A stretch of DNA of 64,000 nucleotides from Ralstonia pickettii (GCF_001699815.1 NZ_MCGB01000029.1:1-64000), one strand, 5' to 3'. Numbered from the stretch's first letter, positions 30,487 to 40,048 are shown. Notes: a model not told the origin generated them from the sequence alone. Numbers and translations: made by a program.

Positions 30487-31401
30487 ATGAGCCTGCCTTC
30501 CGCGTTTTTTTCGTCCAAGCGGCGTAAGCCCGCCAACGTGCTGCCCGGCTTCGGGCTGGCGCTGGGCTTTTCGCTTCTGTACCTCGCGCTGATCGTCCTG
30601 ATCCCGCTGTCGGCAACCGTCCTCAAGACGTTCACCATGACGTGGGATGCGTTCTGGACCACCGTCACCGCGCCGCGCGTGGTGGCGTCGTACAAGCTGA
30701 CCTTTGGCGCCTCGCTGATCGCTGCGGTGATCAACCTCGTGTTCGGGCTGATCGTGGCGTGGGTGCTGGTGCGCTATCGCTTTCCGGGCAAGCGGTTGAT
30801 CGACGCGCTGGTGGATCTGCCTTTTGCGCTGCCGACGGCCGTGGCTGGTATCGCGCTCACCGCGTTGTATGCGCCGAATGGCTGGATCGGCTCGCGGCTG
30901 GAGCCGCTGGGGCTGAAGGTGGCGTTCACGCCGCTGGGCATCGTGGTGGCGCTCACGTTCATCGGCTTGCCGTTTGTCGTGCGCACGGTGCAGCCGGTGC
31001 TGGAAGATCTGGAGACCGAACTGGAAGAGGCGGCTGCCAGCCTGGGTGCCACGCGCTGGCAGACCTTCATTCGCGTGATCCTGCCGACCTTGCTGCCTGC
31101 ATTGCTGACCGGTTTCGCGCTGGCGTTTGCGCGGGCCACGGGCGAGTACGGCTCGGTCATCTTCATCGCCGGCAACATGCCGATGGTCTCCGAGATCACG
31201 CCGCTGATGATCTATTCCAAGCTGGAGCAGTTCGACTACGCGGGCGCCACGGCCATTGCCGTCGTCATGCTCGGCATCTCGTTCACGCTGTTGCTGGTGA
31301 TCAACCTGCTGCAGGCCTGGACGCGCCGCCGCGGCAATCGCAACGACACCATCGAGCGCGCCCCTGAACCTTCGACCGCCCACGCGGCAGCTGGAGCCTG
31401 A
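30487..31401 (+). CDS. cysT: Sulfate/thiosulfate ABC transporter permease CysT (CysU)
   Basis: Inner-membrane permease of 304 residues with about six hydrophobic segments; [19 protein letters not shown] and [20 protein letters not shown] (EAA loop) are diagnostic. I use the ATG at 30487 ([13 protein letters not shown]). An upstream in-frame ATG at 30451 would sit inside the terminator-like hairpin and is unlikely. It forms the sulfate channel with CysW. Confidence 0.95.
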   Translation: MSLPSAFFSSKRRKPANVLPGFGLALGFSLLYLALIVLIPLSATVLKTFTMTWDAFWTTVTAPRVVASYKLTFGASLIAAVINLVFGLIVAWVLVRYRFPGKRLIDALVDLPFALPTAVAGIALTALYAPNGWIGSRLEPLGLKVAFTPLGIVVALTFIGLPFVVRTVQPVLEDLETELEEAAASLGATRWQTFIRVILPTLLPALLTGFALAFARATGEYGSVIFIAGNMPMVSEITPLMIYSKLEQFDYAGATAIAVVMLGISFTLLLVINLLQAWTRRRGNRNDTIERAPEPSTAHAAAGA

Positions 31402-31402
31402 C

Positions 31403-32383
31403 ATGGCCGGTACTGTTTCCCGTCAACTTGGTCAGGCGCCCGCTGTTGGCCGCCGTGGGGCCACCGCAGAATCCGCTTGGGTGCGCGCCACGCTGATCCT
31501 CATATCGTTCGTGTTCCTGGCGCTGTTCCTGTTCGTGCCGCTGGCGAGCGTGTTCTACGAGGCGTTCAAGAAAGGCATCGACGTCTACCTTGAAGCGCTG
31601 ATCGAGCCCGATGCGCTGTCCGCGATTTACCTGACACTGACGGTCGCGGCGATTGCGGTGCCGCTGAACGTGGTGTTTGGCGTAGCCGCGGCGTGGGCGA
31701 TCGCCAAGTTCGAGTTTCGCGGCAAGAACCTGCTGCTCACGCTGATCGACTTGCCGTTCTCGGTATCGCCCGTCATTGCCGGCCTGATCTACGTGCTGCT
31801 GTTCGGCGCGCAGGGCTGGTTCGGGCCTTACCTGTCCGACCACGACTTCAAGGTCATCTTTGCTGTGCCGGGCATCGTGCTGGCCACGGTGTTCGTCACG
31901 TTTCCGTTTGTGGCGCGCGAGCTGATTCCGCTCATGCAGGCGCAGGGCAGCGAAGAGGAAGAGGCCGCCATCGTGCTCGGCGCCTCGGGCTGGCAGACGT
32001 TCTTTCGCGTGACGCTGCCGAACATCAAGTGGGGCCTGTTGTACGGCGTGATCCTCTGCAACGCGCGGGCGATGGGCGAGTTTGGCGCGGTGTCGGTGGT
32101 GTCTGGCCACATTCGCGGGCTGACCAACACGATGCCGCTGCACGTGGAAATTCTCTACAACGAATACAACTTTGCGGCCGCGTTTGCCGTGGCGTCGTTG
32201 CTGACGTTGCTGGCGCTTGTGACGCTGGCACTGAAGACGCTGGTCGAATGGCGCAGCCGCCGCGAGCTGGCAGACGCAGATGCCGGCGTGGGCGAGGGGC
32301 CGGGCCAGCGCGTTACGCAACAAACACCGATTTCGAATTCGCACGTCGCCGTGCAATCTCCGCTCGAAGGGAGCGCAGCATGA
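31403..32383 (+). CDS. cysW: Sulfate/thiosulfate ABC transporter permease CysW
   Basis: Second permease subunit, 326 residues, starting one base after the cysT stop. [20 protein letters not shown] and the EAA-type loop [20 protein letters not shown] are typical. The N-terminus has an extra soluble extension of about 25 residues. The stop overlaps the cysA start (ATGA). Confidence 0.95.
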   Translation: MAGTVSRQLGQAPAVGRRGATAESAWVRATLILISFVFLALFLFVPLASVFYEAFKKGIDVYLEALIEPDALSAIYLTLTVAAIAVPLNVVFGVAAAWAIAKFEFRGKNLLLTLIDLPFSVSPVIAGLIYVLLFGAQGWFGPYLSDHDFKVIFAVPGIVLATVFVTFPFVARELIPLMQAQGSEEEEAAIVLGASGWQTFFRVTLPNIKWGLLYGVILCNARAMGEFGAVSVVSGHIRGLTNTMPLHVEILYNEYNFAAAFAVASLLTLLALVTLALKTLVEWRSRRELADADAGVGEGPGQRVTQQTPISNSHVAVQSPLEGSAA

Positions 32384-33489
32384 GCATCCAGGTTCAACAC
32401 ATCACCAAGCGCTTTGGCAACTTCGTTGCCCTCGACGATGTTTCGCTCGACTTCAAGCAGGGCGAACTGACCGCGCTGCTGGGCCCGTCGGGCTGCGGCA
32501 AGACCACGCTGCTGCGCATCATTGCGGGGCTGGAGCATGCGGATTCGGGCAGCATTCATCTGAACGGCGAAGACGCATCGGACCAGCATGTGCGCGAGCG
32601 CCAGGTCGGCTTCGTGTTCCAGCATTACGCGCTGTTCAAGCACATGACGGTGTTCGAGAACGTGGCCTTCGGCCTGCGTGTGAAACCGCGTGCGCAGCGG
32701 CCGAGCGAAGCGCAGATCCGAGCGAAGGTGAAGGAACTGCTGGAACTCGTGCAGCTGGATTGGCTGGCCGATCGTTACCCGCCGCAACTGTCGGGCGGAC
32801 AGCGCCAGCGGATTGCCCTGGCGCGTGCGCTGGCGGTGGAACCTCGCGTGCTGCTGCTCGACGAGCCTTTCGGCGCGCTCGATGCGAAAGTCCGCAAGGA
32901 ACTGCGCCGGTGGCTGCGCCGCCTGCACGACGATCTGCATGTCACGAGCTTGTTCGTCACGCACGACCAGGAGGAAGCGCTGGAAGTGGCCGACAACGTG
33001 GTGCTGATGAACCGTGGCCAGGTGGAGCAGGTGGGCAGCCCCGGCGCCGTCTACAACACCCCGGCCACGCCGTTCGTCTACGGCTTCCTCGGCAACGTCA
33101 ATCTGTTCCACGGCCGCCTGGAAGAAGGCGAGAGCGGCAGCGTGCTGCACGTGGGCGATTCGGCCATCGCCGTGCCGTCAGGCGGTGTTGATTCGTCCCG
33201 CGCCGATCAGGCGGTGGCCTTCGTGCGCCCGCACGAGATCGACCTGGAGCGCTATGCGCCGGGCGCCGAGGGCATTCCCGTGACGCTGCGCCGTGCGCTC
33301 ACGCTGGGCGCCATCGCGCAGCTTGAGCTGGAGCGCGAAGATACCGACGACATCATCGAAGTCTCCCTGCCCATCGAGCGCTTCCGCGCCGAGGGCTTCC
33401 GTGAAGGCGAAACGCTGGTGGTGCGCCCGCGCGCGATCCGCGTGTTCGCGCAAGGCAATGCACGGCCCGTCGCGCAAGCCGCCGTGTAA
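32380..33489 (+). CDS. cysA: Sulfate/thiosulfate import ATP-binding protein CysA
   Basis: ATPase subunit, 369 residues: Walker [19 protein letters not shown], signature [15 protein letters not shown], Walker [19 protein letters not shown], and a C-terminal TOBE-type regulatory domain after about residue 240. Translation is coupled to cysW by the ATGA overlap. Confidence 0.96.
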   Translation: MSIQVQHITKRFGNFVALDDVSLDFKQGELTALLGPSGCGKTTLLRIIAGLEHADSGSIHLNGEDASDQHVRERQVGFVFQHYALFKHMTVFENVAFGLRVKPRAQRPSEAQIRAKVKELLELVQLDWLADRYPPQLSGGQRQRIALARALAVEPRVLLLDEPFGALDAKVRKELRRWLRRLHDDLHVTSLFVTHDQEEALEVADNVVLMNRGQVEQVGSPGAVYNTPATPFVYGFLGNVNLFHGRLEEGESGSVLHVGDSAIAVPSGGVDSSRADQAVAFVRPHEIDLERYAPGAEGIPVTLRRALTLGAIAQLELEREDTDDIIEVSLPIERFRAEGFREGETLVVRPRAIRVFAQGNARPVAQAAV

Positions 33490-33529
33490 CACGCCGCTCC
33501 GACGACAACCAATACGAGAGGACACGAGC

Positions 33530-34489
33530 ATGAACTTCCAACAACTGCGTTCCATCCGTGAGGCGGTGCGCCGCCAGTTCAACCTGACTGAAGTCGCCAA
33601 CGCGCTGTACACGTCGCAGCCCGGCGTGTCGCGCCAGATTCGCGAGCTGGAGGATGAACTGGGCGTGGAGATTTTCGAGCGCTATGGCAAGCGCCTGACG
33701 GGCCTGACCGAGCCGGGCCGCGAGATCGTCCGCATTGTCGAGCGGTTGTTGCTGGAAGCGGAAAACCTGCGCCAGGCCGGCGAGGAATTCTCGGGCCGAC
33801 AATCCGGCCGCCTGACCGTGGCGACGACGCACACGCAAGCGCGCTATGCGCTGCCCAAGGTGGTGCAGTCGTTCCGCAAGGAGTATCCGCACGTCACGCT
33901 GGCGCTGCAGGAAGCGTCGCCTTCGCACATCGTCGAGCTGTTGCTGACAGGGCAGGCCGATATCGGCATCGCCACCGAGGCGGTGGCCAACGAGCCGGGG
34001 CTGACGTCGTTCGAGGCGTACCGCTGGCGCCACGTGCTGGTGGTCAGCCCGGACCATCCGCTGACCAAGAACCCGCTTCCCACGCTCGAAGACGTGGCGC
34101 AGTATCCGCTCATCACGTACGACGCGGGCTTCACGGGCCGACGCAACATCGACGCGGCATTTGGCAGCGCCGGCCTGCATCCCGAGATCGTGCTGACCGC
34201 CATGGACGCCGACGTGATCAAGACCTATGTGGCGCTGGACGTGGGCGTGGGCATCATCGCGTCGATGGCGTATGACGGGCGCAAGGACGACAACCTTGTC
34301 TGCATCGGCGCGGACCATCTGTTCGAGCCGAATACCACGCGTGTGGCGGTGCGCCGTGGCGCGTACCTGCGTGGCTATGCGCATGATTTCATCGGGATGT
34401 TCGCGCCGCATCTGTCGCGCGAAACGGTTGCCGAGGCGGTGGCTTCCACGGTGGTGACGCAATCCGCGCGGGAGGCGCTGGCGGCGTAA
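33530..34489 (+). CDS. cysB: LysR-family sulfur regulator CysB
   Basis: Transcription factor of 319 residues with an N-terminal winged helix-turn-helix (LTEVANALYTSQPGVSRQI) and a C-terminal inducer domain. The start MNFQQLRSIREAVRRQFN is the CysB/Cbl signature. CysB activates sulfate and sulfonate genes under sulfur limitation with O-acetylserine or N-acetylserine as inducer in enteric bacteria. Placed last in the locus, it probably controls sbp, ssu and cysTWA. Start ATG at 33530, preceded by GAGAGGACACG. Confidence 0.95.
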   Translation: MNFQQLRSIREAVRRQFNLTEVANALYTSQPGVSRQIRELEDELGVEIFERYGKRLTGLTEPGREIVRIVERLLLEAENLRQAGEEFSGRQSGRLTVATTHTQARYALPKVVQSFRKEYPHVTLALQEASPSHIVELLLTGQADIGIATEAVANEPGLTSFEAYRWRHVLVVSPDHPLTKNPLPTLEDVAQYPLITYDAGFTGRRNIDAAFGSAGLHPEIVLTAMDADVIKTYVALDVGVGIIASMAYDGRKDDNLVCIGADHLFEPNTTRVAVRRGAYLRGYAHDFIGMFAPHLSRETVAEAVASTVVTQSAREALAA

Positions 34490-34555
34490 TCGTCCCGCGC
34501 TCGGAGCCGGCTGCGCGCCGTTCATCCGTCCAATCGCACCATTCGTCGCATACGC

Positions 34556-34577
34556 ATGGCGCCTGCCCAGGCGCCAT
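34556..34577. repeat. Perfect inverted repeat ahead of the 2TM/LytTR operon
   Basis: ATGGCGCCTG and CAGGCGCCAT form ten-base perfect arms separated by CC. A TATACT hexamer begins four bases later at 34581, so the palindrome would cover the -35 position. No T run follows, so it is more operator-like than terminator-like. Confidence 0.6.
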
Positions 34578-34617
34578 TCCTATACTGCGGACATCCTCGG
34601 CTCCACAAGAGACCGCC

Positions 34618-34929
34618 ATGTCCGCCGTGCCCTACACCCAAACTTCCGCAACCGTCGAGTCTGACGACGCTCTGCTGCGCCGCGCGCGCCACCGCGCGGG
34701 CGCGCGCCTGGGGTTCCGCATTCACCTGATGTCATTCATGGCTGTGAGCGCCGGGCTGGCGGCGATTGCGCTGTCGCGCGGCCAGCTCTGGTTTGTCTGG
34801 CCACTGTTGGGTTGGGGGTTGGGCCTGGCCGCGCACGGCCTCAGCCTGGCCTGGAGCCGGGGCAACGGCTACCAGCGCATGGTCGACCAGGAACTCGCCC
34901 GTTTGCGCGAGCAGGCCGCCCGCCGGTGA
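34618..34929 (+). CDS. 2TM-domain membrane protein
   Basis: A 103-residue protein with the 2TM domain: two hydrophobic helices at roughly residues 35-55 and 60-80, then the closing motif GNGYQRMVDQELARLREQ. Such proteins are often encoded beside LytTR-type regulators or fused to them. Function is unknown; an accessory role for the adjacent membrane kinase is a reasonable guess. Its stop overlaps the first possible kinase start (TGATG). Confidence 0.8.
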   Translation: MSAVPYTQTSATVESDDALLRRARHRAGARLGFRIHLMSFMAVSAGLAAIALSRGQLWFVWPLLGWGLGLAAHGLSLAWSRGNGYQRMVDQELARLREQAARR

Positions 34930-36197
34930 TGCGGGAAACCCCAAGCTTCAACGCCGGAGAACCGTCCGGTAAGATCGCCAGCATGTTCGCCAATGTGTCG
35001 TTCCCTTCGCTTGCAGACTGCATGCGCCTGGCCCGGCGCTGGGTGATCCGCTATACCGTCATCATCGTCATCAATACGGTGATTGCGGCGGTGCTGGCGT
35101 TCGGCATCCGGCCGGAAGAGACCTTCTGGAAAGACTTCATCTTCAGCCAGGCAATTGGGCTGTCGATGTTTTCGTTGATCGGCATCCCGCGTCACGTGCT
35201 CTGGGGCGACGGCCCGCCCAACAAGAAAATGTTTCCGTGGATCATCGTGGGCGCAGTGCTGATCGGCGTGCCGCTGGGGCAGTGGATCGCGCGGACGATC
35301 CTGTGCCTGAACAACCCTAACGCGGAACCCTGGCGAGCCGACAGCCTGCGCATGAGTTTCATCATCGCCATGCTGGCCGCGCTGGGCGCAACGTATTACT
35401 ACTGGTCGCGCGGCAAGCTGGCCGCATTGCAGCGCCAGGCTGCGCTCGATGCGCTGGAGCGGGAAGAAGCCGAGAAGCAGGTCGTACGTGCGCAACTGAT
35501 GGCGCTGCAGGCGCAGATCGAGCCGCACTTCCTGTTCAACTCGCTGGCCCACGTCGATGTGCTGATCGCCCGGGACCCGGCTGCGGCGCGGCGTCTGCTG
35601 CAGCATTTGATCGGCTTTCTGCGCAGCTCGCTCTCGCACGCACGCGCCGAGCAGTGCACGCTCGCGCAGGAATTTGCCCTGCTGCGCGCGTATCTCGACA
35701 TCCAGGCGCTGCGCTTCGGCAATCGCCTGCGTTTCTCCTTGGCGCTGAACGACGCCATCGCCAACATCGTCATCCCGCCGATGCTGATTCAGCCGCTGGT
35801 GGAAAACGCCGTGGTGCACGGTATCGAGCCCGCACGCGAGGGCGGCGAGATCGCCTTGTCTGCGCGCCTGGCGGCCAGCAGCGAGGGCGAGCGGCTCGTG
35901 CTGGAAGTGCGCGATACGGGTGTCGGTTTCGGCAATGACGGCGCCAAGGGATCGGGGCTGGGGCTCACGCACGTGCGTGAACGCCTGTCGCGCTTGTTTG
36001 ATGGCGATGCACGCCTGACGATCACGGAGACCGTTCCGCACGGCGTGACGATCATCGTCGAACTGCCGCTGGTGCACGAAACGGCGCCCGTACCGTCTCA
36101 AGCCGACGCGCCGGAATGGCGCTGCCGCTTTTCGCGCTCCGCGGCCAACGCCACTGCCACCGATGCACTGTCTTCGCGCGTATCCGCCGGAACCTGA
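34929..36197 (+). CDS. LytS/YehU-type sensor histidine kinase
   Basis: Membrane kinase of 422 residues (or 404 if it starts at the ATG at 34983). Several hydrophobic segments lie in the first 160 residues, followed by a coiled-coil, the His_kinase phosphoacceptor motif EPHFLFNSLAHVDVL (His200), and an ATPase domain with PLVENAVVHG and DTGVGFGNDGAKGSGLGL. I keep the upstream ATG because it overlaps the preceding stop codon, but the second start is also plausible. It pairs with the LytTR regulator three bases downstream. No sensory domain beyond the membrane segments is visible. Confidence 0.88.
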   Translation: MRETPSFNAGEPSGKIASMFANVSFPSLADCMRLARRWVIRYTVIIVINTVIAAVLAFGIRPEETFWKDFIFSQAIGLSMFSLIGIPRHVLWGDGPPNKKMFPWIIVGAVLIGVPLGQWIARTILCLNNPNAEPWRADSLRMSFIIAMLAALGATYYYWSRGKLAALQRQAALDALEREEAEKQVVRAQLMALQAQIEPHFLFNSLAHVDVLIARDPAAARRLLQHLIGFLRSSLSHARAEQCTLAQEFALLRAYLDIQALRFGNRLRFSLALNDAIANIVIPPMLIQPLVENAVVHGIEPAREGGEIALSARLAASSEGERLVLEVRDTGVGFGNDGAKGSGLGLTHVRERLSRLFDGDARLTITETVPHGVTIIVELPLVHETAPVPSQADAPEWRCRFSRSAANATATDALSSRVSAGT

Positions 36198-36200
36198 TCG

Positions 36201-37034
36201 ATGCCTGCTTCCCCACGCTTGCTGATTGCCGACGACGAACCGGCACTGGCTGAGAACCTCGTCGCTGAACTGGCGGCGCTATGGCCCGAGGCCACGTTGC
36301 TGCCGGCCGTGCACGATGGGCAATCCGCGCTCGACGTGGTTGACGACGCGGCCGACGGGCAGGCGCCCGATGTGGTCTTTCTCGACATCCGCATGCCGGG
36401 GTTGTCGGGCATTGACGTGGCGCGCGAGCTGTCGGATCGGGAAGACCGTCCGCTGGTGGTGTTCGTGACCGCGTATGACCAGTTCGCGCTCGATGCCTTC
36501 GAGCAGGCCGCGGTCGACTACGTGCTCAAGCCCGTGCAGACCGAGCGCCTGGCCGAGACCATCAAGCGGCTGAAGGACCGGCTCGGCACGCGCCCGAACG
36601 GCAACGCCAGCGCCGCTGCCACGGACCCCGCGCAGACGCTGGCGGAACTCGTCGAGCGTCTTGCCGGCCTGCAGGGCGCTGCGCAAACGCGTGCCACGCC
36701 GCAGGGCGGCTATCTGCGCTTTATCAAGGCGCTGGTCGGGCAGGAGGTGCGCTTCATCCCCGTGGATGACGTGATCTATCTGGAAGCGACCGACAAGTAC
36801 GTCAACGTGGTTTCGGCCAGCGGAGAATCCCTCATCCGCACCAGCCTGCGTGACCTGCTGACCCAGCTCGACCCCGAGCACTTCTGGCAGGTGCATCGCG
36901 GTACGGTGGTCAACGTGGCGCATGTGTCGAGCGCGGTGCATCTGTCGCTGGGCCGCCTGGGGCTGAAAATCCGCGGGCGCACCGAGACGCTGCCCGTCGC
37001 GCGGCAATACGCACATTTGTTCCGCCAGATGTAG
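36201..37034 (+). CDS. LytTR-family response regulator
   Basis: A 277-residue regulator with an N-terminal receiver domain (acidic pair 11-12, phosphoacceptor Asp62 in VVFLDIRMPGLSG, switch region VTAYDQFALDAF) and a C-terminal LytTR DNA-binding domain with FIPVDDVIYLEATDKYVNV and HFWQVHRGTVVNV. LytTR proteins bind pairs of short direct repeats. It is the cognate partner of the kinase just upstream; targets cannot be read from this window. The family resembles AlgR/LytR. Confidence 0.92.
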   Translation: MPASPRLLIADDEPALAENLVAELAALWPEATLLPAVHDGQSALDVVDDAADGQAPDVVFLDIRMPGLSGIDVARELSDREDRPLVVFVTAYDQFALDAFEQAAVDYVLKPVQTERLAETIKRLKDRLGTRPNGNASAAATDPAQTLAELVERLAGLQGAAQTRATPQGGYLRFIKALVGQEVRFIPVDDVIYLEATDKYVNVVSASGESLIRTSLRDLLTQLDPEHFWQVHRGTVVNVAHVSSAVHLSLGRLGLKIRGRTETLPVARQYAHLFRQM

Positions 37035-37102
37035 TCGCCACGGCGGCGCGTTCCGCTATGATCCATCGTGTCGTCAACGGATCGAGAGCGCGAGCACCCG
37101 CC

Positions 37103-38830
37103 ATGGAGACACCAGCCGCACGCCCCGCCAGCCTTGTCGTTGAGCCCCGCCACGGCGGCCAGATTCTTGTTGATGCACTGCTGGCCCATGGCGTCGACAT
37201 GGCCTTCGGCGTGCCCGGCGAGAGCTACCTGTCTGTGCTCGAAGGCTTTTATCAGCGCCGCGACCGCGCACGCTTCATCGTCTGCCGGCAAGAGGGCGGT
37301 GCGGCCAACATGGCGGATGCGTACGGCAAGCTCACCGGCCGCCCCGGCATCGTCTTCTGCACGCGCGGGCCGGGCGCCACCAACGCCAGCATTGGCGTAC
37401 ACACTGCGTTTCAGGACTCCACGCCGCTGATCCTGTTCATCGGCCAGGTCGGCCGCGATTTCGTCGACCGGGAAGCGTTTCAGGAAATCGACTACCGCCG
37501 CATGTTCGGCCAGATGGCCAAGTGGGTCGCGCAGATCGATAGCGTCGAACGCATCCCCGAATACATCGCACGCGCCTTCCAGACTGCCACCGCCGGCCGC
37601 CCCGGCCCGGTTGTGCTGGCGCTGCCCGAAGACATGCTGACCGACGTCGCCACCGTGGCTGATGTGCCGCCCGAGGTGGCAACGAAAGCCCGCGCGATGG
37701 CGTGGCCCAGCCCGCATGATCTTGCCCGGCTGAAGACGCTGCTGCAGGACGCCGAGCGCCCGATGCTGCTGCTGGGCGGTTCCGGCTGGACGCCGCAAGC
37801 CGCCGCCCGCATGCAGGCCTTTGCCGAGCGCTGGAATCTGCCCGCAGGCTGCGTGTTCCGTCGGCAAGACCTGTTCGACAACCGCCACCCCAATTACGCC
37901 GGTGATGTCGGTATCGCCATCAACCCGAAGCTCGCGGCGCGCGTGAAAGACGCCGACGTCGTGCTTGCCATCGGCACACGCCTGGGCGAAATGACGACCT
38001 CGGGCTACACGCTCTTCGATGTGCCGCGCCCGAAGCAGACGCTCGTCCACGTGCACGCCGGTGCGGAAGAGTTGGGACGCGTCTACCAGGCTGATCTGAT
38101 GATCCACGCGTCGATGCCCGCGATTGCCGAAGCGCTGGATGGCGTGTCGCCTGATGCGCCGCCGCGTTGGTCCGCCTGGACAGAAGCCGCCAATGCCGAT
38201 TACCGCGCCAACATCGTGCCACCGCCGTTTGGCGGCAAGGGCATCGACATGGCCCGCGCCATGCAATGGCTGCGCGAGCGCCTGCCTCGCCACAGCATCT
38301 TGACCAACGGCGCAGGCAACTACGCCACGTGGCTGCATCGCTTCTATCAATACGGTGCGCTGGCGGCAGGCTCGCGAACGCAACTCGCCCCCACGAGCGG
38401 GGCGATGGGCTATGGCGCCCCCGCTGCGGTGGCCGCCAAGATCGTCAGCCCCGACACGCCCGTCATCTGCATGGCCGGTGACGGTTGCTTCCTGATGAAC
38501 GGCCAGGAACTGGCGACCGCCATGCAGTACAACGCGCCGGTGATCTTCATCGTGGTCAACAACGGCATGTACGGCACCATCCGCATGCACCAGGAACGCG
38601 AGTACCCCGAGCACGTGAGCGGTACCGAGCTGCGCAACCCGGACTTCGCCGCATTGGCCAGAGCCTACGGCGCCGAAGGGCATACGGTGCGCTCGCTTGA
38701 AGGCTTCCAGTCTGCGGTGGAGACGGCACTTGCCGCGCTTGTGGCGAGCATCATCGAAGTGCAGACCGATCCGAACATCATCAGCCCACGCGCGACGATC
38801 GATTCGTTGCATGCACAGTCACGCAGTTGA
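37103..38830 (+). CDS. Thiamine diphosphate-dependent enzyme, acetolactate synthase-like
   Basis: A 575-residue enzyme with the three ThDP domains: pyrimidine-binding (catalytic glutamate in [16 protein letters not shown]), central domain, and diphosphate-binding ([16 protein letters not shown] through NNGMYG). It is not IlvB/IlvG: there is no small-subunit gene nearby, and the sequence fits the broad TPP-binding-protein group that includes carboligases and decarboxylases. Start at the ATG 37103 (METPAARP). It opens a run with the RraA-family gene and a cyclotransferase. Substrate unknown. Confidence 0.85.
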   Translation: METPAARPASLVVEPRHGGQILVDALLAHGVDMAFGVPGESYLSVLEGFYQRRDRARFIVCRQEGGAANMADAYGKLTGRPGIVFCTRGPGATNASIGVHTAFQDSTPLILFIGQVGRDFVDREAFQEIDYRRMFGQMAKWVAQIDSVERIPEYIARAFQTATAGRPGPVVLALPEDMLTDVATVADVPPEVATKARAMAWPSPHDLARLKTLLQDAERPMLLLGGSGWTPQAAARMQAFAERWNLPAGCVFRRQDLFDNRHPNYAGDVGIAINPKLAARVKDADVVLAIGTRLGEMTTSGYTLFDVPRPKQTLVHVHAGAEELGRVYQADLMIHASMPAIAEALDGVSPDAPPRWSAWTEAANADYRANIVPPPFGGKGIDMARAMQWLRERLPRHSILTNGAGNYATWLHRFYQYGALAAGSRTQLAPTSGAMGYGAPAAVAAKIVSPDTPVICMAGDGCFLMNGQELATAMQYNAPVIFIVVNNGMYGTIRMHQEREYPEHVSGTELRNPDFAALARAYGAEGHTVRSLEGFQSAVETALAALVASIIEVQTDPNIISPRATIDSLHAQSRS

Positions 38831-38876
38831 TTCCGCTTTCATTTCTTGTTTTCGCCAACGCCCATCCACCATTGCC

Positions 38877-39374
38877 ATGACGATGATTCCCGTAACTGAC
38901 TTGTGCGACATGCACGAAGACAAGCTGGTGTATGGAAGCCTGCGCGTGCTCACGCCGGTGTTCCGCAGCTTCGGCAAGCGCGCCGCGTTTGCCGGCCCGG
39001 CTTCCACGCTCAAGGTGTTTGAAGACAACGGCCTGGTACGCGCCGCGCTGGAAGAACAGGGCGCCGGCCGCGTGCTGGTGATCGACGGGGGTGGCTCGCT
39101 GCGCTGTGCGCTGGTGGGCGGCAACCTCGGCAAGCTGGCCGAAGAGAACGGTTGGGAAGGGATTCTGCTCAACGGCTGCGTGCGCGATACGCGCGAGCTG
39201 GCCGAATGCAACGTCGGCATTCACGCCCTGGCCGTGCATCCGCGCAAGAGCATCAAGAAAAACGCCGGGCAGCGCGAAGTCGGCGTGCAGATGCCGGGCG
39301 CTTACATCCAGTCTGGCGAGTGGATCTATGCCGATGAAGACGGCGTGCTGGTTTCGCAGGACATGCTCGAATGA
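38877..39374 (+). CDS. rraA: RraA-family protein (RNase E inhibitor-like / oxoacid aldolase-like)
   Basis: A 165-residue protein matching the RraA family: [17 protein letters not shown] at the start, [18 protein letters not shown] and [19 protein letters not shown] in the middle. E. coli RraA inhibits RNase E, whereas relatives with a G-x-x-R-D site are 4-hydroxy-4-methyl-2-oxoglutarate/oxaloacetate aldolases. This protein retains GCVRD, so an aldolase or decarboxylase role is possible, and both names circulate. It ends in an ATGA overlap with the next gene. Confidence 0.85.
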   Translation: MTMIPVTDLCDMHEDKLVYGSLRVLTPVFRSFGKRAAFAGPASTLKVFEDNGLVRAALEEQGAGRVLVIDGGGSLRCALVGGNLGKLAEENGWEGILLNGCVRDTRELAECNVGIHALAVHPRKSIKKNAGQREVGVQMPGAYIQSGEWIYADEDGVLVSQDMLE

Positions 39375-39793
39375 CCCGCGCCAATGCCATCCACGTATTC
39401 GTCTACGGCACGCTGCGGGCCGGTGAGGCGAATGATTTGCGCGTTGCCGCGGCCAAGCGTGGCATTCCCGAACCGGAGCTGCTCGGTACCGCCACGTTGC
39501 ACGGCCGTCTGTACGACTTTGGTGCGTACCCCGGCCTCGTGCTGGACCCGACCGGCACCGCCGTACGTGGCGATGTATATCGCATCGATGCGGCGCTCGT
39601 TCCCGTGCTGGACGAGATCGAAGAGGTCTACCCCGGCGGCGATGCGCTGTTCCTGCGGGAGAACCACGCCGTCGTCATGCTGGGCAGCGAACCGGTCGAC
39701 TGCATTGTCTATCCGGTCAGCCCGCAGCACATTGCGGGGCGCCCCGTCATCACGGGCGGAGATTGGGTGGCGCATCGACTGTCTCGAGGCTGA
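39371..39793 (+). CDS. Gamma-glutamylcyclotransferase-family (AIG2/GGACT-like) protein
   Basis: A 140-residue protein with the BtrG-type cyclotransferase fold. The substrate-binding loop [13 protein letters not shown] is at the N-terminus, and the catalytic glutamate is probably in [11 protein letters not shown]. These enzymes release 5-oxoproline from gamma-glutamyl amines. Translation is coupled to rraA by the ATGA overlap. It is the last gene before the C4-like RNA module, whose promoter starts only eight bases after its stop codon. Confidence 0.85.
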   Translation: MTRANAIHVFVYGTLRAGEANDLRVAAAKRGIPEPELLGTATLHGRLYDFGAYPGLVLDPTGTAVRGDVYRIDAALVPVLDEIEEVYPGGDALFLRENHAVVMLGSEPVDCIVYPVSPQHIAGRPVITGGDWVAHRLSRG

Positions 39794-39801
39794 TTCCGAT
39801 T

Positions 39802-39828
39802 TTGAGGGGGAGGGGCGCGCGATATAAT
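39802..39828 (+). promoter_or_regulatory. Promoter of the C4-like RNA module
   Basis: TTGAGG (39802-39807) and a perfect TATAAT (39823-39828) are 15 bases apart. The -10 lies exactly between the arms of an eight-base perfect palindrome (39815-39836). The predicted transcription start, near 39836, fits the beginning of the structured leader. Confidence 0.7.
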
Positions 39829-39836
39829 TCGCGCGC
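39815..39836. repeat. Perfect inverted repeat framing the -10 box
   Basis: GCGCGCGA and TCGCGCGC are exact reverse complements separated only by TATAAT. A protein binding this palindrome would block the promoter; alternatively the alternating GC runs may simply reflect a common GC-rich promoter context. Confidence 0.75.
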
Positions 39837-39851
39837 TGTTCATTCGAGCAG

Positions 39852-40002
39852 CCGGGTTTAGCAGCCCACCAGATGTGCCATCTAGACGGACAATGTCCGG
39901 TGCTTGCACACGCCTATGCTTCATGGCGGGCCGGGCGGTGAGACCTTCGGGTCTGCCGGTTTCTAGATGGCCGGTCTGCTAACGCCGTCGTCAGGCCCGC
40001 CA
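39852..40002 (+). ncRNA. C4-like antisense RNA leader
   Basis: The leader has the organisation of the C4 antisense RNA of phages P1 and P7. Two boxes, GTTTAGCAGC (39856-39865) and CATCTAG (39879-39885), recur downstream at 40008-40017 and 40034-40040. Between the copies lies their reverse complement in one segment, TCTAGATGGC (39962-39971) then CTGCTAACG (39976-39984). TCTAGATGGC pairs perfectly over ten bases with 39877-39886. Extra hairpins are CGGAC-AAT-GTCCG (39887-39899), AGACC-TTCG-GGTCT (39941-39954), and the outer pair GGCGGGCC/GGCCCGCC (39925-39932 with 39994-40001). The downstream copy overlaps the ribosome-binding site of the next ORF, so a free antisense segment would block translation. 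Ends are approximate. Confidence 0.8.
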
Positions 40003-40048
40003 CCCTCGTTTAGCAGCGAGCGGCTGGCCTCTTCATCTAGGAGACGTC

